Source: DASYQD01 sp036005845 | GTDB lineage: Bacteria > Acidobacteriota > Thermoanaerobaculia > Multivoradales > JAIOJS01 | Assembly (NCBI GenBank): GCA_036005845.1 | Contig: DASYQD010000127.1 | Coordinates: forward strand, 1 to 64,000 | Length of the DNA: 64,000 nucleotides | Direction: 5' to 3' | Shown here: in pieces, positions 35,039 through 43,352 of the stretch | How the letters are laid out: each line of letters opens with the position of its first letter | Position numbering within the stretch: the first letter of the stretch is position 1 | Position numbers and translations under genes: made by a program | Notes under the pieces: generated by a model | Database searches by the model: none | What the model was told of the DNA's origin: nothing | Seen by the model: only the letters and a program-made list of their open reading frames with translations

Positions 35039-37093
35039 GTGCACGTGCGTACGAGAGCCCGCTGGTTCCTCGCCTGCCTGTCGCTGTTGGTTGCCCTTCC
35101 CGCCGCCGGCCAGAAGGCGGGCAATCCTCACTGGCCGACCCTGACCGAGCAGATGGAGGCGGCCGGCGCCCGGCCCGGCACCGCCTTCGCGGCCTTGATC
35201 GCCGCCAACCAGGACTTCACCATCCTCGACGCCAACGAGGCCCGCGACGCCGTGCGCCTCCCGGCCTGGCTGCGCGTGCACTGGCGCCGCCACCATCCCG
35301 AGATGGTGTACGCCGCCGACGACCCCGCCGGCGGCTACCCGCTGGTGCTCAAGGAGGTCCTGGAGTGGATGCGCAGCCACCAGGACCTCGAGCCGGGCCC
35401 CGGCGACGGCACGGAAGAGGCCGACCTCTGGGAGGACGGCGAGAAGAGCGCCACGGTCTCCGGCGAGGTGCGCGTCTCCGGCCTGCAGTCGGCGCCGCGC
35501 AGCGAGTCCGACATCCGCGTCAACTACTGGGACCCGACGAAGATCATCGGCGCCTCGAACAACATCTCGGGCAGCGGCACCCAGGCGCAGTTCTACTCGA
35601 CCAACGGCGGCACCAGTTGGGGCCAGACCAGCCTGCCGCTGCAAACCGGCGATGCGTTCCACTCCGACCCCACCGTCGAGTGGACTTCCGACGGCACCGC
35701 CTGGGCGACGACAATCGGCATCAACTCGGCGCAGACCCAGTTGCACATGCGGGCTTACAAGTCCACCGACAACGGCGCCACCTGGACCTTCGACGCCACC
35801 TTCTCGGGCACGCAGACCAACACCGACAAGCAGATCATCTGGGTGGACCACAGCAACGGCTCACCGTTCAAGGACAACCTCTACGCCTGCTGGCACAACA
35901 ACAACCCGGCGTTCACCAACCGCCGCACCGGCCCCACCGGCTCCTGGCAGACGCCGCTGCAGATCAGCAGCACCGAGTCGACCGGCACCGCCATCGGCTG
36001 CGACGTGAAGACCAACTCCTTCGGCGACGTCTTCAACTTCTGGCCCACCACCACCAACCGCCGCGTCTTCGTCACCAAGTCCACTAACGGCGGCGTCAGC
36101 TACGGCGCCAAGGTACAGATCGCGCAGCTCATCGACGGCTACGACATCGGCGTGCCTTCGTTCGCCAACCGGCGCGCGCTGATCTACGTCTCGGCGGGCG
36201 CCTATCGCACGGCGACGAAGGACCTGGTCTACGCCACCTGGACCGACCTCACCGGCGCCACGGGCTGCACTTCGGCGGCCAACGAGCCGGGCAGCAACGT
36301 CGCCTCGACCTGCAAGACGCGCATCTGGTTCTCGCGCTCCACCAACGGCGGCACCACCTGGTCGGCGCCGGCGATGGTCAACAACCAGGCGAGCCTCAAC
36401 GACCAGTTCAACCAGTGGATGGCGGTCGACGAGACGACCGGCGCGCTGTCGCTCATCTACTACGACACCGTCGCCGATGCGGGCCGCAAGAAGGCCGACA
36501 TCTGGTACCAGTCCTCGTTCGACGACGGCGTCACCTGGTCCTCGGCGGTGAAGATCACCTCCGCGCAGACCGACGAGACGGTGGCCGGCGCCAACTCCGG
36601 CAACCAGTTCGGCGACTACAACAGCCTCTCCGGTTACGCCGGCGTCTTTTTCCCCTCCTGGACCGATCGCCGCAACGCCGCGAAGGAAGAGATCTGGACC
36701 GCCAAGGTGACCGACACCGCCTGCACGCAGCCGGGCGCGCCGGCGATCGGCACCGCCAGTCCCAGCAGCCCCACCCAGGTCGACGTGAGCTGGGGCAACG
36801 GCTCGCCCCCGGCCACCACCTTCAACGTCTACCGCGCCCTCGGTACCTGCGCCTCGCCGGGCTCTTTCGCGATCGTCGGCCCCGCCGTCGGCCCCTCGCC
36901 CTTCAGCGACACCACGGCGCTGGCCGGCACCACCTACGCCTACGAGGTCAGCGGCCGTGACGCGACCGGCGTCTGCGAGTCGCCGCTCTCGTCCTGCGCG
37001 CAGGCGACGACGCCCACGCTCGGCAACCTGATCTTCACCAACGGCTTCGAGGAGGGCCTCCTCCCCGGTCCGTGGGGCGGCGCGATCCCCTAA
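35039..37093 (+). CDS. Secreted Asp-box (sialidase-like) protein with FN3 module
   Basis: A 684-residue protein with a GTG start nine bases after GAGGAG. A signal peptide (WFLACLSLLVALPAAG) leads to a helical N-terminal region (about 25-125), then a beta-propeller-like region with at least five Asp-box motifs of the type S-x-D/N-x-G-x-T/S-W (STNGGTSW, STDNGATW, STNGGVSY, STNGGTTW, SFDDGVTW). No arginine triad of a true sialidase was verified. Residues about 560-660 are an FN3-like module almost identical to the one in the preceding protease, followed by LIFTNGFEEGLLPGPWGG. The two genes are probably co-evolving secreted factors. Confidence 0.8.
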   Translation: MHVRTRARWFLACLSLLVALPAAGQKAGNPHWPTLTEQMEAAGARPGTAFAALIAANQDFTILDANEARDAVRLPAWLRVHWRRHHPEMVYAADDPAGGYPLVLKEVLEWMRSHQDLEPGPGDGTEEADLWEDGEKSATVSGEVRVSGLQSAPRSESDIRVNYWDPTKIIGASNNISGSGTQAQFYSTNGGTSWGQTSLPLQTGDAFHSDPTVEWTSDGTAWATTIGINSAQTQLHMRAYKSTDNGATWTFDATFSGTQTNTDKQIIWVDHSNGSPFKDNLYACWHNNNPAFTNRRTGPTGSWQTPLQISSTESTGTAIGCDVKTNSFGDVFNFWPTTTNRRVFVTKSTNGGVSYGAKVQIAQLIDGYDIGVPSFANRRALIYVSAGAYRTATKDLVYATWTDLTGATGCTSAANEPGSNVASTCKTRIWFSRSTNGGTTWSAPAMVNNQASLNDQFNQWMAVDETTGALSLIYYDTVADAGRKKADIWYQSSFDDGVTWSSAVKITSAQTDETVAGANSGNQFGDYNSLSGYAGVFFPSWTDRRNAAKEEIWTAKVTDTACTQPGAPAIGTASPSSPTQVDVSWGNGSPPATTFNVYRALGTCASPGSFAIVGPAVGPSPFSDTTALAGTTYAYEVSGRDATGVCESPLSSCAQATTPTLGNLIFTNGFEEGLLPGPWGGAIP

Positions 37094-37111
37094 CGCGCCT
37101 CGGCGCCGAGG

Positions 37112-38017
37112 CTAGCCCTCCGCCGGCGTCCGCAGCAGCTCGCTCTCCGGCTCCACGTGGACCACCACGTGGGCGCCGGGGAGCTCGTCCTGCACCGCGG
37201 TCTCGATGCGGTCGCAGATGGCGTGCGCGGCGTCGACGCGCATGCCGCCCGGCACCACCAGGTGCAGCTCGACGAAGGGCCGCGGCCCGCCGCGGCGCGT
37301 GCGCAGGTCGTGGAACTGCAGCGCGCCGCCCATCTCGCGGCGCACGATGGCGATGATGCGCTCGACCTCGGGCGCGGCGAGCGACTCGTCCATCAGGCCG
37401 CCCACGGAGTCGCGGAAGACGTGCCAGCCGAGGCGCAGGATGTTCGCTGCCACGATCAGCGCGATCAATGGATCGAGCGCCCAGCGGCCGGTGAGCCAGG
37501 CGGCGCCGAGGCCGGCGAGCACGCCGGCGGTGGTGATGACGTCGCCCCAGAGGTGGGCGCCGCTCGCCACCAGCGCCGGCGAGCGCTGGCGCCGGCCGAC
37601 GCGCTGCAGGTAGGCGGCGAGCGCGGCGTTGGCGAGGGCGGCGATGGTGGCGAGCGCGAGCCCGATGCCGAGCGCCGCCGGCGGATGCGGCTGCCGCAGG
37701 TGCCGCCACGATTCGCGCACGATCGCGGCCGACGCGGCGAGCACCAAAGCACCTTCGAGCCCGGCGGAGAGGTACTCGACCTTGGTGTGGCCGAACGGAT
37801 GGCGCCGGTCGGGCGGCCGGCGCGACACCGCGACCGCCAGCGCCGCCGCGCCGGCGGCGGCGACGTTGACGATCGACTCCAGCGCGTCGGCGAGCAGCGC
37901 CACCGAGCGCGTCTGCCACCACGCCGCCGTCTTCACCAGCAGCAGCGCGATGCCGGCGATGAGGTTGAGACGCGCGGCGCGGGCGACGATGCGCGCGGGA
38001 TCGCTCGTCTTTGCCAT
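37112..38017 (-). CDS. Cation diffusion facilitator (CDF) transporter
   Basis: A 301-residue CDF protein with six transmembrane helices. Helix 2 carries LLADALESIVN, in which the usual second metal-binding Asp is Asn. Helix 5 has AHLWGDVITTAG, the HxxxD site. The C-terminal cytoplasmic domain has FHDLRTRRGGPRPFVELHL and HAICDRIETAVQ, typical of metal-sensing CDF tails. It exports Zn2+, Fe2+ or similar ions in exchange for protons; metal choice cannot be read from the sequence. The start is placed at MAKTSD, five bases after the dehydrogenase stop, so the two genes form an operon. Confidence 0.9.
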   Translation of the reverse strand: MAKTSDPARIVARAARLNLIAGIALLLVKTAAWWQTRSVALLADALESIVNVAAAGAAALAVAVSRRPPDRRHPFGHTKVEYLSAGLEGALVLAASAAIVRESWRHLRQPHPPAALGIGLALATIAALANAALAAYLQRVGRRQRSPALVASGAHLWGDVITTAGVLAGLGAAWLTGRWALDPLIALIVAANILRLGWHVFRDSVGGLMDESLAAPEVERIIAIVRREMGGALQFHDLRTRRGGPRPFVELHLVVPGGMRVDAAHAICDRIETAVQDELPGAHVVVHVEPESELLRTPAEG

Positions 38018-38022
38018 CACGC

Positions 38023-39252
38023 TCAAAACCGGCTGGTGTCGCGGCCGAAGGCGGCCGCCTTCGCCCAGTCGAAGAGCACCTTCACCTTGTTGGCGAGGCT
38101 CACCAGCTTGGTGAGGTAGACCGAGCGCCAGAAGAGCCACGCGGCGCGCCCGCTCCAGCGCACGTGGGGCAGGTCGGCGAGCGCCTGGCGGCCGCCGATG
38201 TAGGCGAGCATGCCGAGGTTGCGGAAGTCGAACTCCCGCGCCGGCCGTCCGCTCGCCACCAGGCGCAGCGAGCGCGCGAGGTACTTGCCCTGCTGCTGCG
38301 CCACCTGCGCGGTGGCGGGCACCGGCGCCTCGGGACAGGCGGCGCAGTCGCCGAGCGCGAAGGCGCCGCTCCTGCCTACGAGCCGCAGGCAGCGGTCGAT
38401 CACCAACCGTCCGCGCTCGTCGAGCGGCAGGCCGAGCGCGCGCACGAACGGCCGCGGCGCCAGGCCGCCCGCCCACACCACCATCCCGTACGGCACCTCG
38501 CTGCCGTCGGCGAGCACGACACGGTCCGCCTCGACGCGCGCCACCGGCGTCGACGTGCGCACCTCGATGCCGCCGCGCAGGAAGTGGGCGCTGGTGTACT
38601 CGGCGAGCGCGGCGTCGAAGCCGCCGAGGAGGCGCGGCGCCGCTTCGAGCAGCACCACGCGCGCGAGCCGCGCGATGCGCGGGAAGACCTCGCGCAGCTC
38701 CTCGTCGAGCAGGTCGTGCACCTCGGCGGCGATCTCGACGCCGGTGGCGCCGCCGCCGCAGACGACGAAGGTGAGGCGCCGGCGCACCTCTTCGTCGGTC
38801 AGGCCCGGCAGATCGGCGCGCGCCAGCTGCAGCAGCACGCGGCCGCGGATCTCGCGTGCGTCGCCGACGTCCTGCAGCGACAGCGCGTGCTCGGCGACGC
38901 CCGGGATGCCGTAGTCGGCGAGCGCGGCGCCGACGGCGATCGCCAGCAGGTCGAACGGCACGACGAGCTGCTCGTCGGAGACGGCCGAGCGGCAGTGCAC
39001 CGCGCGCGCCTCCCAGTCGACGCGCTCCGCCGCCGCCTCCACCATGCGCGCCGAGCGCACGCGCCGCCGCACCGGCTCGAGGATGGAGCGGAGCTCGACG
39101 CTGCCGGCGACCGCCGAGGGGAGCAGCGGCGTGAAGACGAAGTAGTTGCGCGGCGAGACGACGGTGGTGTCGAAGAGGTCGCGCGGCAGGTTGCGCGACA
39201 GCGAGTAGCCGCCGAAGCCGGAGCCGAGGATCACCAGCTTGGGCGGCGCCAT
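38023..39252 (-). CDS. Type II NADH dehydrogenase-like FAD oxidoreductase
   Basis: A 409-residue flavoprotein with an N-terminal FAD-binding GxGxxG (VILGSGFGGYSLS), an NAD-binding VVCGGGATGVEIAAEVHDLL near 185 and a second FAD motif SGAFALGDCAACP near 300. The C-terminal part has VAQQQGKYLARSL and an amphipathic/hydrophobic stretch (AAWLFWRSVYLTKL) that would anchor it to the membrane, as in NDH-2. It transfers electrons from NADH to quinone without proton pumping. It is co-transcribed with the CDF gene. 152 bases separate its start from the phosphopantetheinyl transferase gene, with nothing recognisable there. Confidence 0.87.
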   Translation of the reverse strand: MAPPKLVILGSGFGGYSLSRNLPRDLFDTTVVSPRNYFVFTPLLPSAVAGSVELRSILEPVRRRVRSARMVEAAAERVDWEARAVHCRSAVSDEQLVVPFDLLAIAVGAALADYGIPGVAEHALSLQDVGDAREIRGRVLLQLARADLPGLTDEEVRRRLTFVVCGGGATGVEIAAEVHDLLDEELREVFPRIARLARVVLLEAAPRLLGGFDAALAEYTSAHFLRGGIEVRTSTPVARVEADRVVLADGSEVPYGMVVWAGGLAPRPFVRALGLPLDERGRLVIDRCLRLVGRSGAFALGDCAACPEAPVPATAQVAQQQGKYLARSLRLVASGRPAREFDFRNLGMLAYIGGRQALADLPHVRWSGRAAWLFWRSVYLTKLVSLANKVKVLFDWAKAAAFGRDTSRF

Positions 39253-39404
39253 CGGTCGATCTTACGACCGTCATCGCGGCGGCCGACGACGCGCGCGTAG
39301 AGGACGGTGCGCACGGCCCCGCAGCCCTCAGCCTCGGCTCAGCGTATCGGCCAGCTCCGGCGGGCGACAGTGCGTACTACTGCTCGCGCCATAACCGTGT
39401 CGTT

Positions 39405-40292
39405 TCAGCCCGGCGGCCAGCTCCAACACGCGACGGCGTTGACCGGCTCCGCCGCGGCAAGCGCGGCGAAGTAGCCCGGCGCCGGATCGAGCGCGGCGAG
39501 CCGCCAGCGCGCGGGCGCCTCGTCGTCGCCGGCGACCCGCAGCAGCCGCGCCGGCTCGCCGGGCAGCAGCGTGACGTCGAAGTCGGCGAGCGGGTGCGAC
39601 AGCCCTTCGCCCAGCGCCTTGATGAACGCCTCTTTGCGCGTCCACGCCGCAAAGAAGGCGGCCTCGAGCGCCGGCGGCTGCAGCGTGCGCAGCGAATCGC
39701 GCTCGGCGGTGGAGAAGAAGCGCTCGGCGATGGCGAGCGCGTCCGGTAGCGGCCGCAGGAACTCGACGTCGACGCCGAGCGCGCCGCGGCGACTGATCGC
39801 GCACAGACCGAGCTCGCTGGAGTGCGAGACGCTGAAGACGAGCGGCGCGTCGTCGGCCAGCAGCGCCGGCTTGCCGTGCTCGCCGTACTGGAAGCGAACC
39901 GCGGCTGGCGCACAGCCCAGATGTGCGGCGAGGATCTCGCGCACCGCTCCGCGGCAGCTTTCGAACGCCCGGCGATGCGCGTCGAAGCGGAAGCCCGCGG
40001 CGCGCTCGTGCTCCTCCGCCGCGAGCGCGGCGCGCAGCGCGGCAAGGCGTTCGTCTGGCGGATTCAGCGCGAAGGCAAAGACGTCAACGTGCCCTTCCCG
40101 CAGCGGTGCTGGCGCCGCTGTAGACCTCGCCGCCGGCACCGCCGCGAACGCCGATGCCGGCACCGCTGCGAGCCCCGCCGCCGGCGTCGACGCTAGCGCC
40201 GCAACGCGGTTCGAGGACGCTGCGGCGGGCGTCGACGCCGACGCGGCACCGTAGATCGACGCCGGCGCCGGAGGCCACGCGCTCGTGATCAT
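39405..40292 (-). CDS. Sfp-type 4'-phosphopantetheinyl transferase
   Basis: A 295-residue PPTase. The core (about 70-285) contains the two Mg2+/CoA motifs, ALGVDVEFLRPL (G-x-D-x-E) and FAAWTRKEAFIKALGEGLS (W-x-x-K-E-A-x-x-K), as in Sfp. The first 65 residues are Ala/Ser/Pro-rich low complexity, which is unusual. It should convert apo carrier domains of the three NRPS proteins to the holo form. The ATG overlaps the stop of the thioesterase gene (TGATG), placing it last in the seven-gene NRPS operon. No sequence-specific regulator is visible nearby. Confidence 0.93.
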   Translation of the reverse strand: MITSAWPPAPASIYGAASASTPAAASSNRVAALASTPAAGLAAVPASAFAAVPAARSTAAPAPLREGHVDVFAFALNPPDERLAALRAALAAEEHERAAGFRFDAHRRAFESCRGAVREILAAHLGCAPAAVRFQYGEHGKPALLADDAPLVFSVSHSSELGLCAISRRGALGVDVEFLRPLPDALAIAERFFSTAERDSLRTLQPPALEAAFFAAWTRKEAFIKALGEGLSHPLADFDVTLLPGEPARLLRVAGDDEAPARWRLAALDPAPGYFAALAAAEPVNAVACWSWPPG

Positions 40293-41050
40293 CAGGCGAG
40301 CGCCGCCAGCGACTGCAGCTCGCCCGCGATCGTCTGCAGCAACAGGTCGCGATCGCTGTCGAGGAAGAAGTGGCCGCCGGGGAACATGCGCAGCTTGAAC
40401 GCGCCGCGCGTCTGCTCCTGCCACGGCAGCAGCGCGCCGCGGTCCGCGCGCGGGTCGGCGAGGCCGCCGAATGCGGTGATGGGGCTGTCGAGCGGCGGCT
40501 CGGGCACGTGCTCGCAGGTCTCGGCGACGGCGAAGTCGCGGCGCAGCGTCGGCAGCAGGAGCCGCATCAGCTCCGGGTGATCGAGCACCTCGTCCGGTGT
40601 GCCCTGGAAGCGGCGTAGCTCGGCGATCAGCTCGTCGTCGGGCAGGTCGTGGCGGCGCTCACGCTCGGGAAGTTGCGGCGCCGGGTGCGCGGAGACGAAG
40701 AGGTGCGCCGGCGGTGCGGTGCCGCGGCGGCGCAGCGCGCGGGCGAGCTCGAAGGCGACGAGGGCGCCGACGCTGTGGCCGAAGAAGGCGTAGGGCAAAT
40801 CGAGCGCGGTCGCGAGCGCCTCTTCCAACGCGGCGACGAGCGGTCGCAGGCGGTCGACGGCGGGCTCGCCGATGCGCGCCTCGCGGCCGGGGAGGAGGAC
40901 CGGGCACACCTCGATCGAGCCGGGCAGCTGGCGCTGCCAATCGCGGAACGCCGCCGTGCCGCCGCCGGCGTAGGGGAAGCAGAAGAGCCGTAAGCGGGCA
41001 CCGGCCCGGCGGCCCAGCGCCGGCAGCCAGGGATTGGCGCGAGCAGCCAT
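40292..41050 (-). CDS. Type II thioesterase
   Basis: A 252-residue alpha/beta hydrolase of the GrsT/TEII type, with LFCFPYAGGGTAAFRDW at the start, nucleophile elbow FFGHSVGALVAFELA (Ser), a later TAFGGLADPRA segment and FPGGHFFLDSD supplying His. Such enzymes remove stalled or misprimed groups from carrier domains. Its nucleophile is Ser, unlike the Cys in the terminal thioesterase of NRPS-3. It sits between the M28 peptidase (10-base gap) and the PPTase, so it is clearly part of the NRPS operon. Confidence 0.93.
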   Translation of the reverse strand: MAARANPWLPALGRRAGARLRLFCFPYAGGGTAAFRDWQRQLPGSIEVCPVLLPGREARIGEPAVDRLRPLVAALEEALATALDLPYAFFGHSVGALVAFELARALRRRGTAPPAHLFVSAHPAPQLPERERRHDLPDDELIAELRRFQGTPDEVLDHPELMRLLLPTLRRDFAVAETCEHVPEPPLDSPITAFGGLADPRADRGALLPWQEQTRGAFKLRMFPGGHFFLDSDRDLLLQTIAGELQSLAALA

Positions 41051-41060
41051 GCAGGGATTC

Positions 41061-43352
41061 TTAGAACGAAACGTCGCGCGTGACCAGCGTCGCGTCCGGC
41101 ACGTAGCCGAAGAACGGCGCCGGCATCGTGGTCGACGGCCGCGCGCGCGGCGTGGGCAGCCCGTAGCTCTCGTCCAGCAGCTGCAGGCGCAGCGGGCCGG
41201 CGTGGCGCACGCGCAGAGTGAGCTCGAAGCCCGCGGCCGGCACCGCCCAGTACTGCAGCGCCCAGGGGCGCGGCACGCCGCCGACTTCGCGGCCGTCGAG
41301 CGTCGCCGACTCCACGGTCACGGCGGGATCGAGGTGGATGGCGAGGAGCGGCGCGCGCCGCGGCGAGGCGAAGCGGAGGCGCAGGGTGCGCACGCCGTCG
41401 CGGAGGTCGCTCGCCAGCAGCTCGGCCGTCGGCGCCGGCAGCGCGACGATGGGAGCGGGACGGAGCAGCAGCGACTGCGGCAGCAGCGGCGAACTCTCGG
41501 GCGCGGTCGGCAGGTAGACATCGAGCCGCCCGTGCGCCGGCCGCTCGCCGAGTGAGGGCCGGGTCCACTCGTCGGGAGCGGGATCGGTGCTTCCCCACGT
41601 CGCCGAGCCGCGGTCGGCGTCGAGCGCGTAGAAGAGGTTGTCGGGCCGCGGCCGCTGCGCGTCGAAGCGCGCGGCCAGCGTGGCGCCGGCGAGGAGCAGC
41701 AAGGACGTGGCGCCGAGGAGCGGCGCGAAGCGGCGCTCGCCGCCGGCCGTCAACGTGTCGAGCGCCGGCACCAGCAGCCCGAAAAGCAGCGCGACGAGCA
41801 CCATCGGCACGGCGGCGAGCGCCAGCGTGACGCCGGCGAACACCAGCTGGACGGTCGGCGCCATCAGCACGATGCCGGGCACGGTGCCGGCCAGCGCGAT
41901 CGCCGGAGCGGCTCGTGAGTCCGCGGGCAGCACGACGCAACCGACGAGCGCGAGGGTGGCGGCGAGGAGCGGCCAGGCGAGGAGGTAGCTCGCGCCCGGG
42001 AGGAGCGCAGTAGCCGCGATCAGCAACAGCAGCCAGACGAGCAGCGCGCCAGCCCAGAGATCGAGCATCGTCGCGCGCCGACGCAGCCGCCCGATGAGCC
42101 CGGAACCGATCGCCAAGGCGAACAGCACGAACCCCACCACGAAGTGGCCGGCGCCGTAGACGTCGCCCGAGGTCATGAAGGCGAAATCCGGATGCAGCGC
42201 GCGCACGGCCATCCAGAGCAGCGCCGTCACCGTGGGCACCGCCACCAGCAGCACGACGAGGCCGAGCGCGCCGCGCAGGAGGCCCTTGCCGGTGAGCCTG
42301 CGCCGCCGCAATCCGGCAGTCACGGCGGCGACGAGCATCACTGCGACGATCGAGGCGAGCACCCACGCTACCGCCGGCGAGTAGACGAACAGGTGAGAAC
42401 CGACGGCGTTGAAGTACACGGCGTCGGGCGCACGCAGGTCGCCGAGGTCGATGCCGCCGAGCCGTCGCGCCAGCGACAGTGCGTACGAGCCGTGGTGCTG
42501 CAGGCTTCGCGGGTCCAGCGCTTCGATCCGATCGAGCGCGGTGTGGTACGCGGTGCCGCCGTCGATGAATGCGAAGTTGAGCCCGGCGAAGCCCGCCTCC
42601 TTGAACACCGAGAGGTCGGTGTCGTTGGGCAGCAGCCGGTAGATCTCGTAGAACAGCGAGCTGGCGAGCGGCCGCGGCGCGGCGGCGGCGAGCTCGCGCA
42701 CGAGCTTGCCGTTGCCGGCGCTGGTCTCGAACATCAGCGACGGGCCGCCGGTGCCGCGCGCCTCGAAGTTGAGGGCGACGCCGACGCCGCGCGCCCAGCG
42801 GTGACCTTCGACGAACGCCTTGGCGCCGAGCAGGCCCGCCTCCTCGCCGTCGCTGAAGAGCACGACGAGGTCGTTGCGCAGCGGCGGCCCGGTGCGCAGC
42901 GCCCGCAGCGTCTCGAGGATCGCGGCCACGCCGGCGCCGTCATCGCTCCCTCCCGGCCCCCACGGCACCGAGTCGTAGTGCGCCACCAGCAGCACGGCAC
43001 GCGTGTGGTTCGTGCCCGGCAAGCGGCCGACCACGTTGTCGACGCTGCCCGCCGGCGTGGCGCCCTTCCACTCGAGGCCGATGCGGCCGTTCGCCGCCGT
43101 GGCGTGCTGCACCTCGCTCTCGAGCCCCAGCTCGCGCAGCCGCAACAGCAGGCGGTCGCGCACGCGGTCGTGCTCGGCGCTGCCCTGCGGATGCGGCGCT
43201 GCCGCCAGTGGCCGCAGCTGGGCGAACGCACGCGCCGCCGAGAACTCGCCGGCCGGAGCACCGGCGCCCGTTGCGCGCGGAGGCGTGAGCTGAGCGAGGC
43301 CGAGCGCCGCCGCCAGCACGACGACGCCGCCGGCGTAGAGCGCGTGCCTCAT
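41061..43352 (-). CDS. Membrane M28-family metallopeptidase in the NRPS operon
   Basis: A 763-residue protein. A signal anchor (YAGGVVVLAAALGLAQL) precedes an M28 zinc peptidase domain (about 40-330), with metal ligands in VAHYDSVPWGPGGSDDGAG, FSDGEEAGLLGAK, NFEARGTGG and AYHTALDRIE. About eight transmembrane helices follow (380-610), then a beta-rich C-terminal domain. This architecture resembles vacuolar/ER-type M28 membrane proteases, which are also found in bacteria. The start overlaps the NRPS-3 stop (ATGA), so it is translationally coupled to the synthetase. A role in maturing or detoxifying the product outside the cytoplasm is inferred. The longer frame upstream is NRPS-3 shadow. Confidence 0.88.
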   Translation of the reverse strand: MRHALYAGGVVVLAAALGLAQLTPPRATGAGAPAGEFSAARAFAQLRPLAAAPHPQGSAEHDRVRDRLLLRLRELGLESEVQHATAANGRIGLEWKGATPAGSVDNVVGRLPGTNHTRAVLLVAHYDSVPWGPGGSDDGAGVAAILETLRALRTGPPLRNDLVVLFSDGEEAGLLGAKAFVEGHRWARGVGVALNFEARGTGGPSLMFETSAGNGKLVRELAAAAPRPLASSLFYEIYRLLPNDTDLSVFKEAGFAGLNFAFIDGGTAYHTALDRIEALDPRSLQHHGSYALSLARRLGGIDLGDLRAPDAVYFNAVGSHLFVYSPAVAWVLASIVAVMLVAAVTAGLRRRRLTGKGLLRGALGLVVLLVAVPTVTALLWMAVRALHPDFAFMTSGDVYGAGHFVVGFVLFALAIGSGLIGRLRRRATMLDLWAGALLVWLLLLIAATALLPGASYLLAWPLLAATLALVGCVVLPADSRAAPAIALAGTVPGIVLMAPTVQLVFAGVTLALAAVPMVLVALLFGLLVPALDTLTAGGERRFAPLLGATSLLLLAGATLAARFDAQRPRPDNLFYALDADRGSATWGSTDPAPDEWTRPSLGERPAHGRLDVYLPTAPESSPLLPQSLLLRPAPIVALPAPTAELLASDLRDGVRTLRLRFASPRRAPLLAIHLDPAVTVESATLDGREVGGVPRPWALQYWAVPAAGFELTLRVRHAGPLRLQLLDESYGLPTPRARPSTTMPAPFFGYVPDATLVTRDVSF

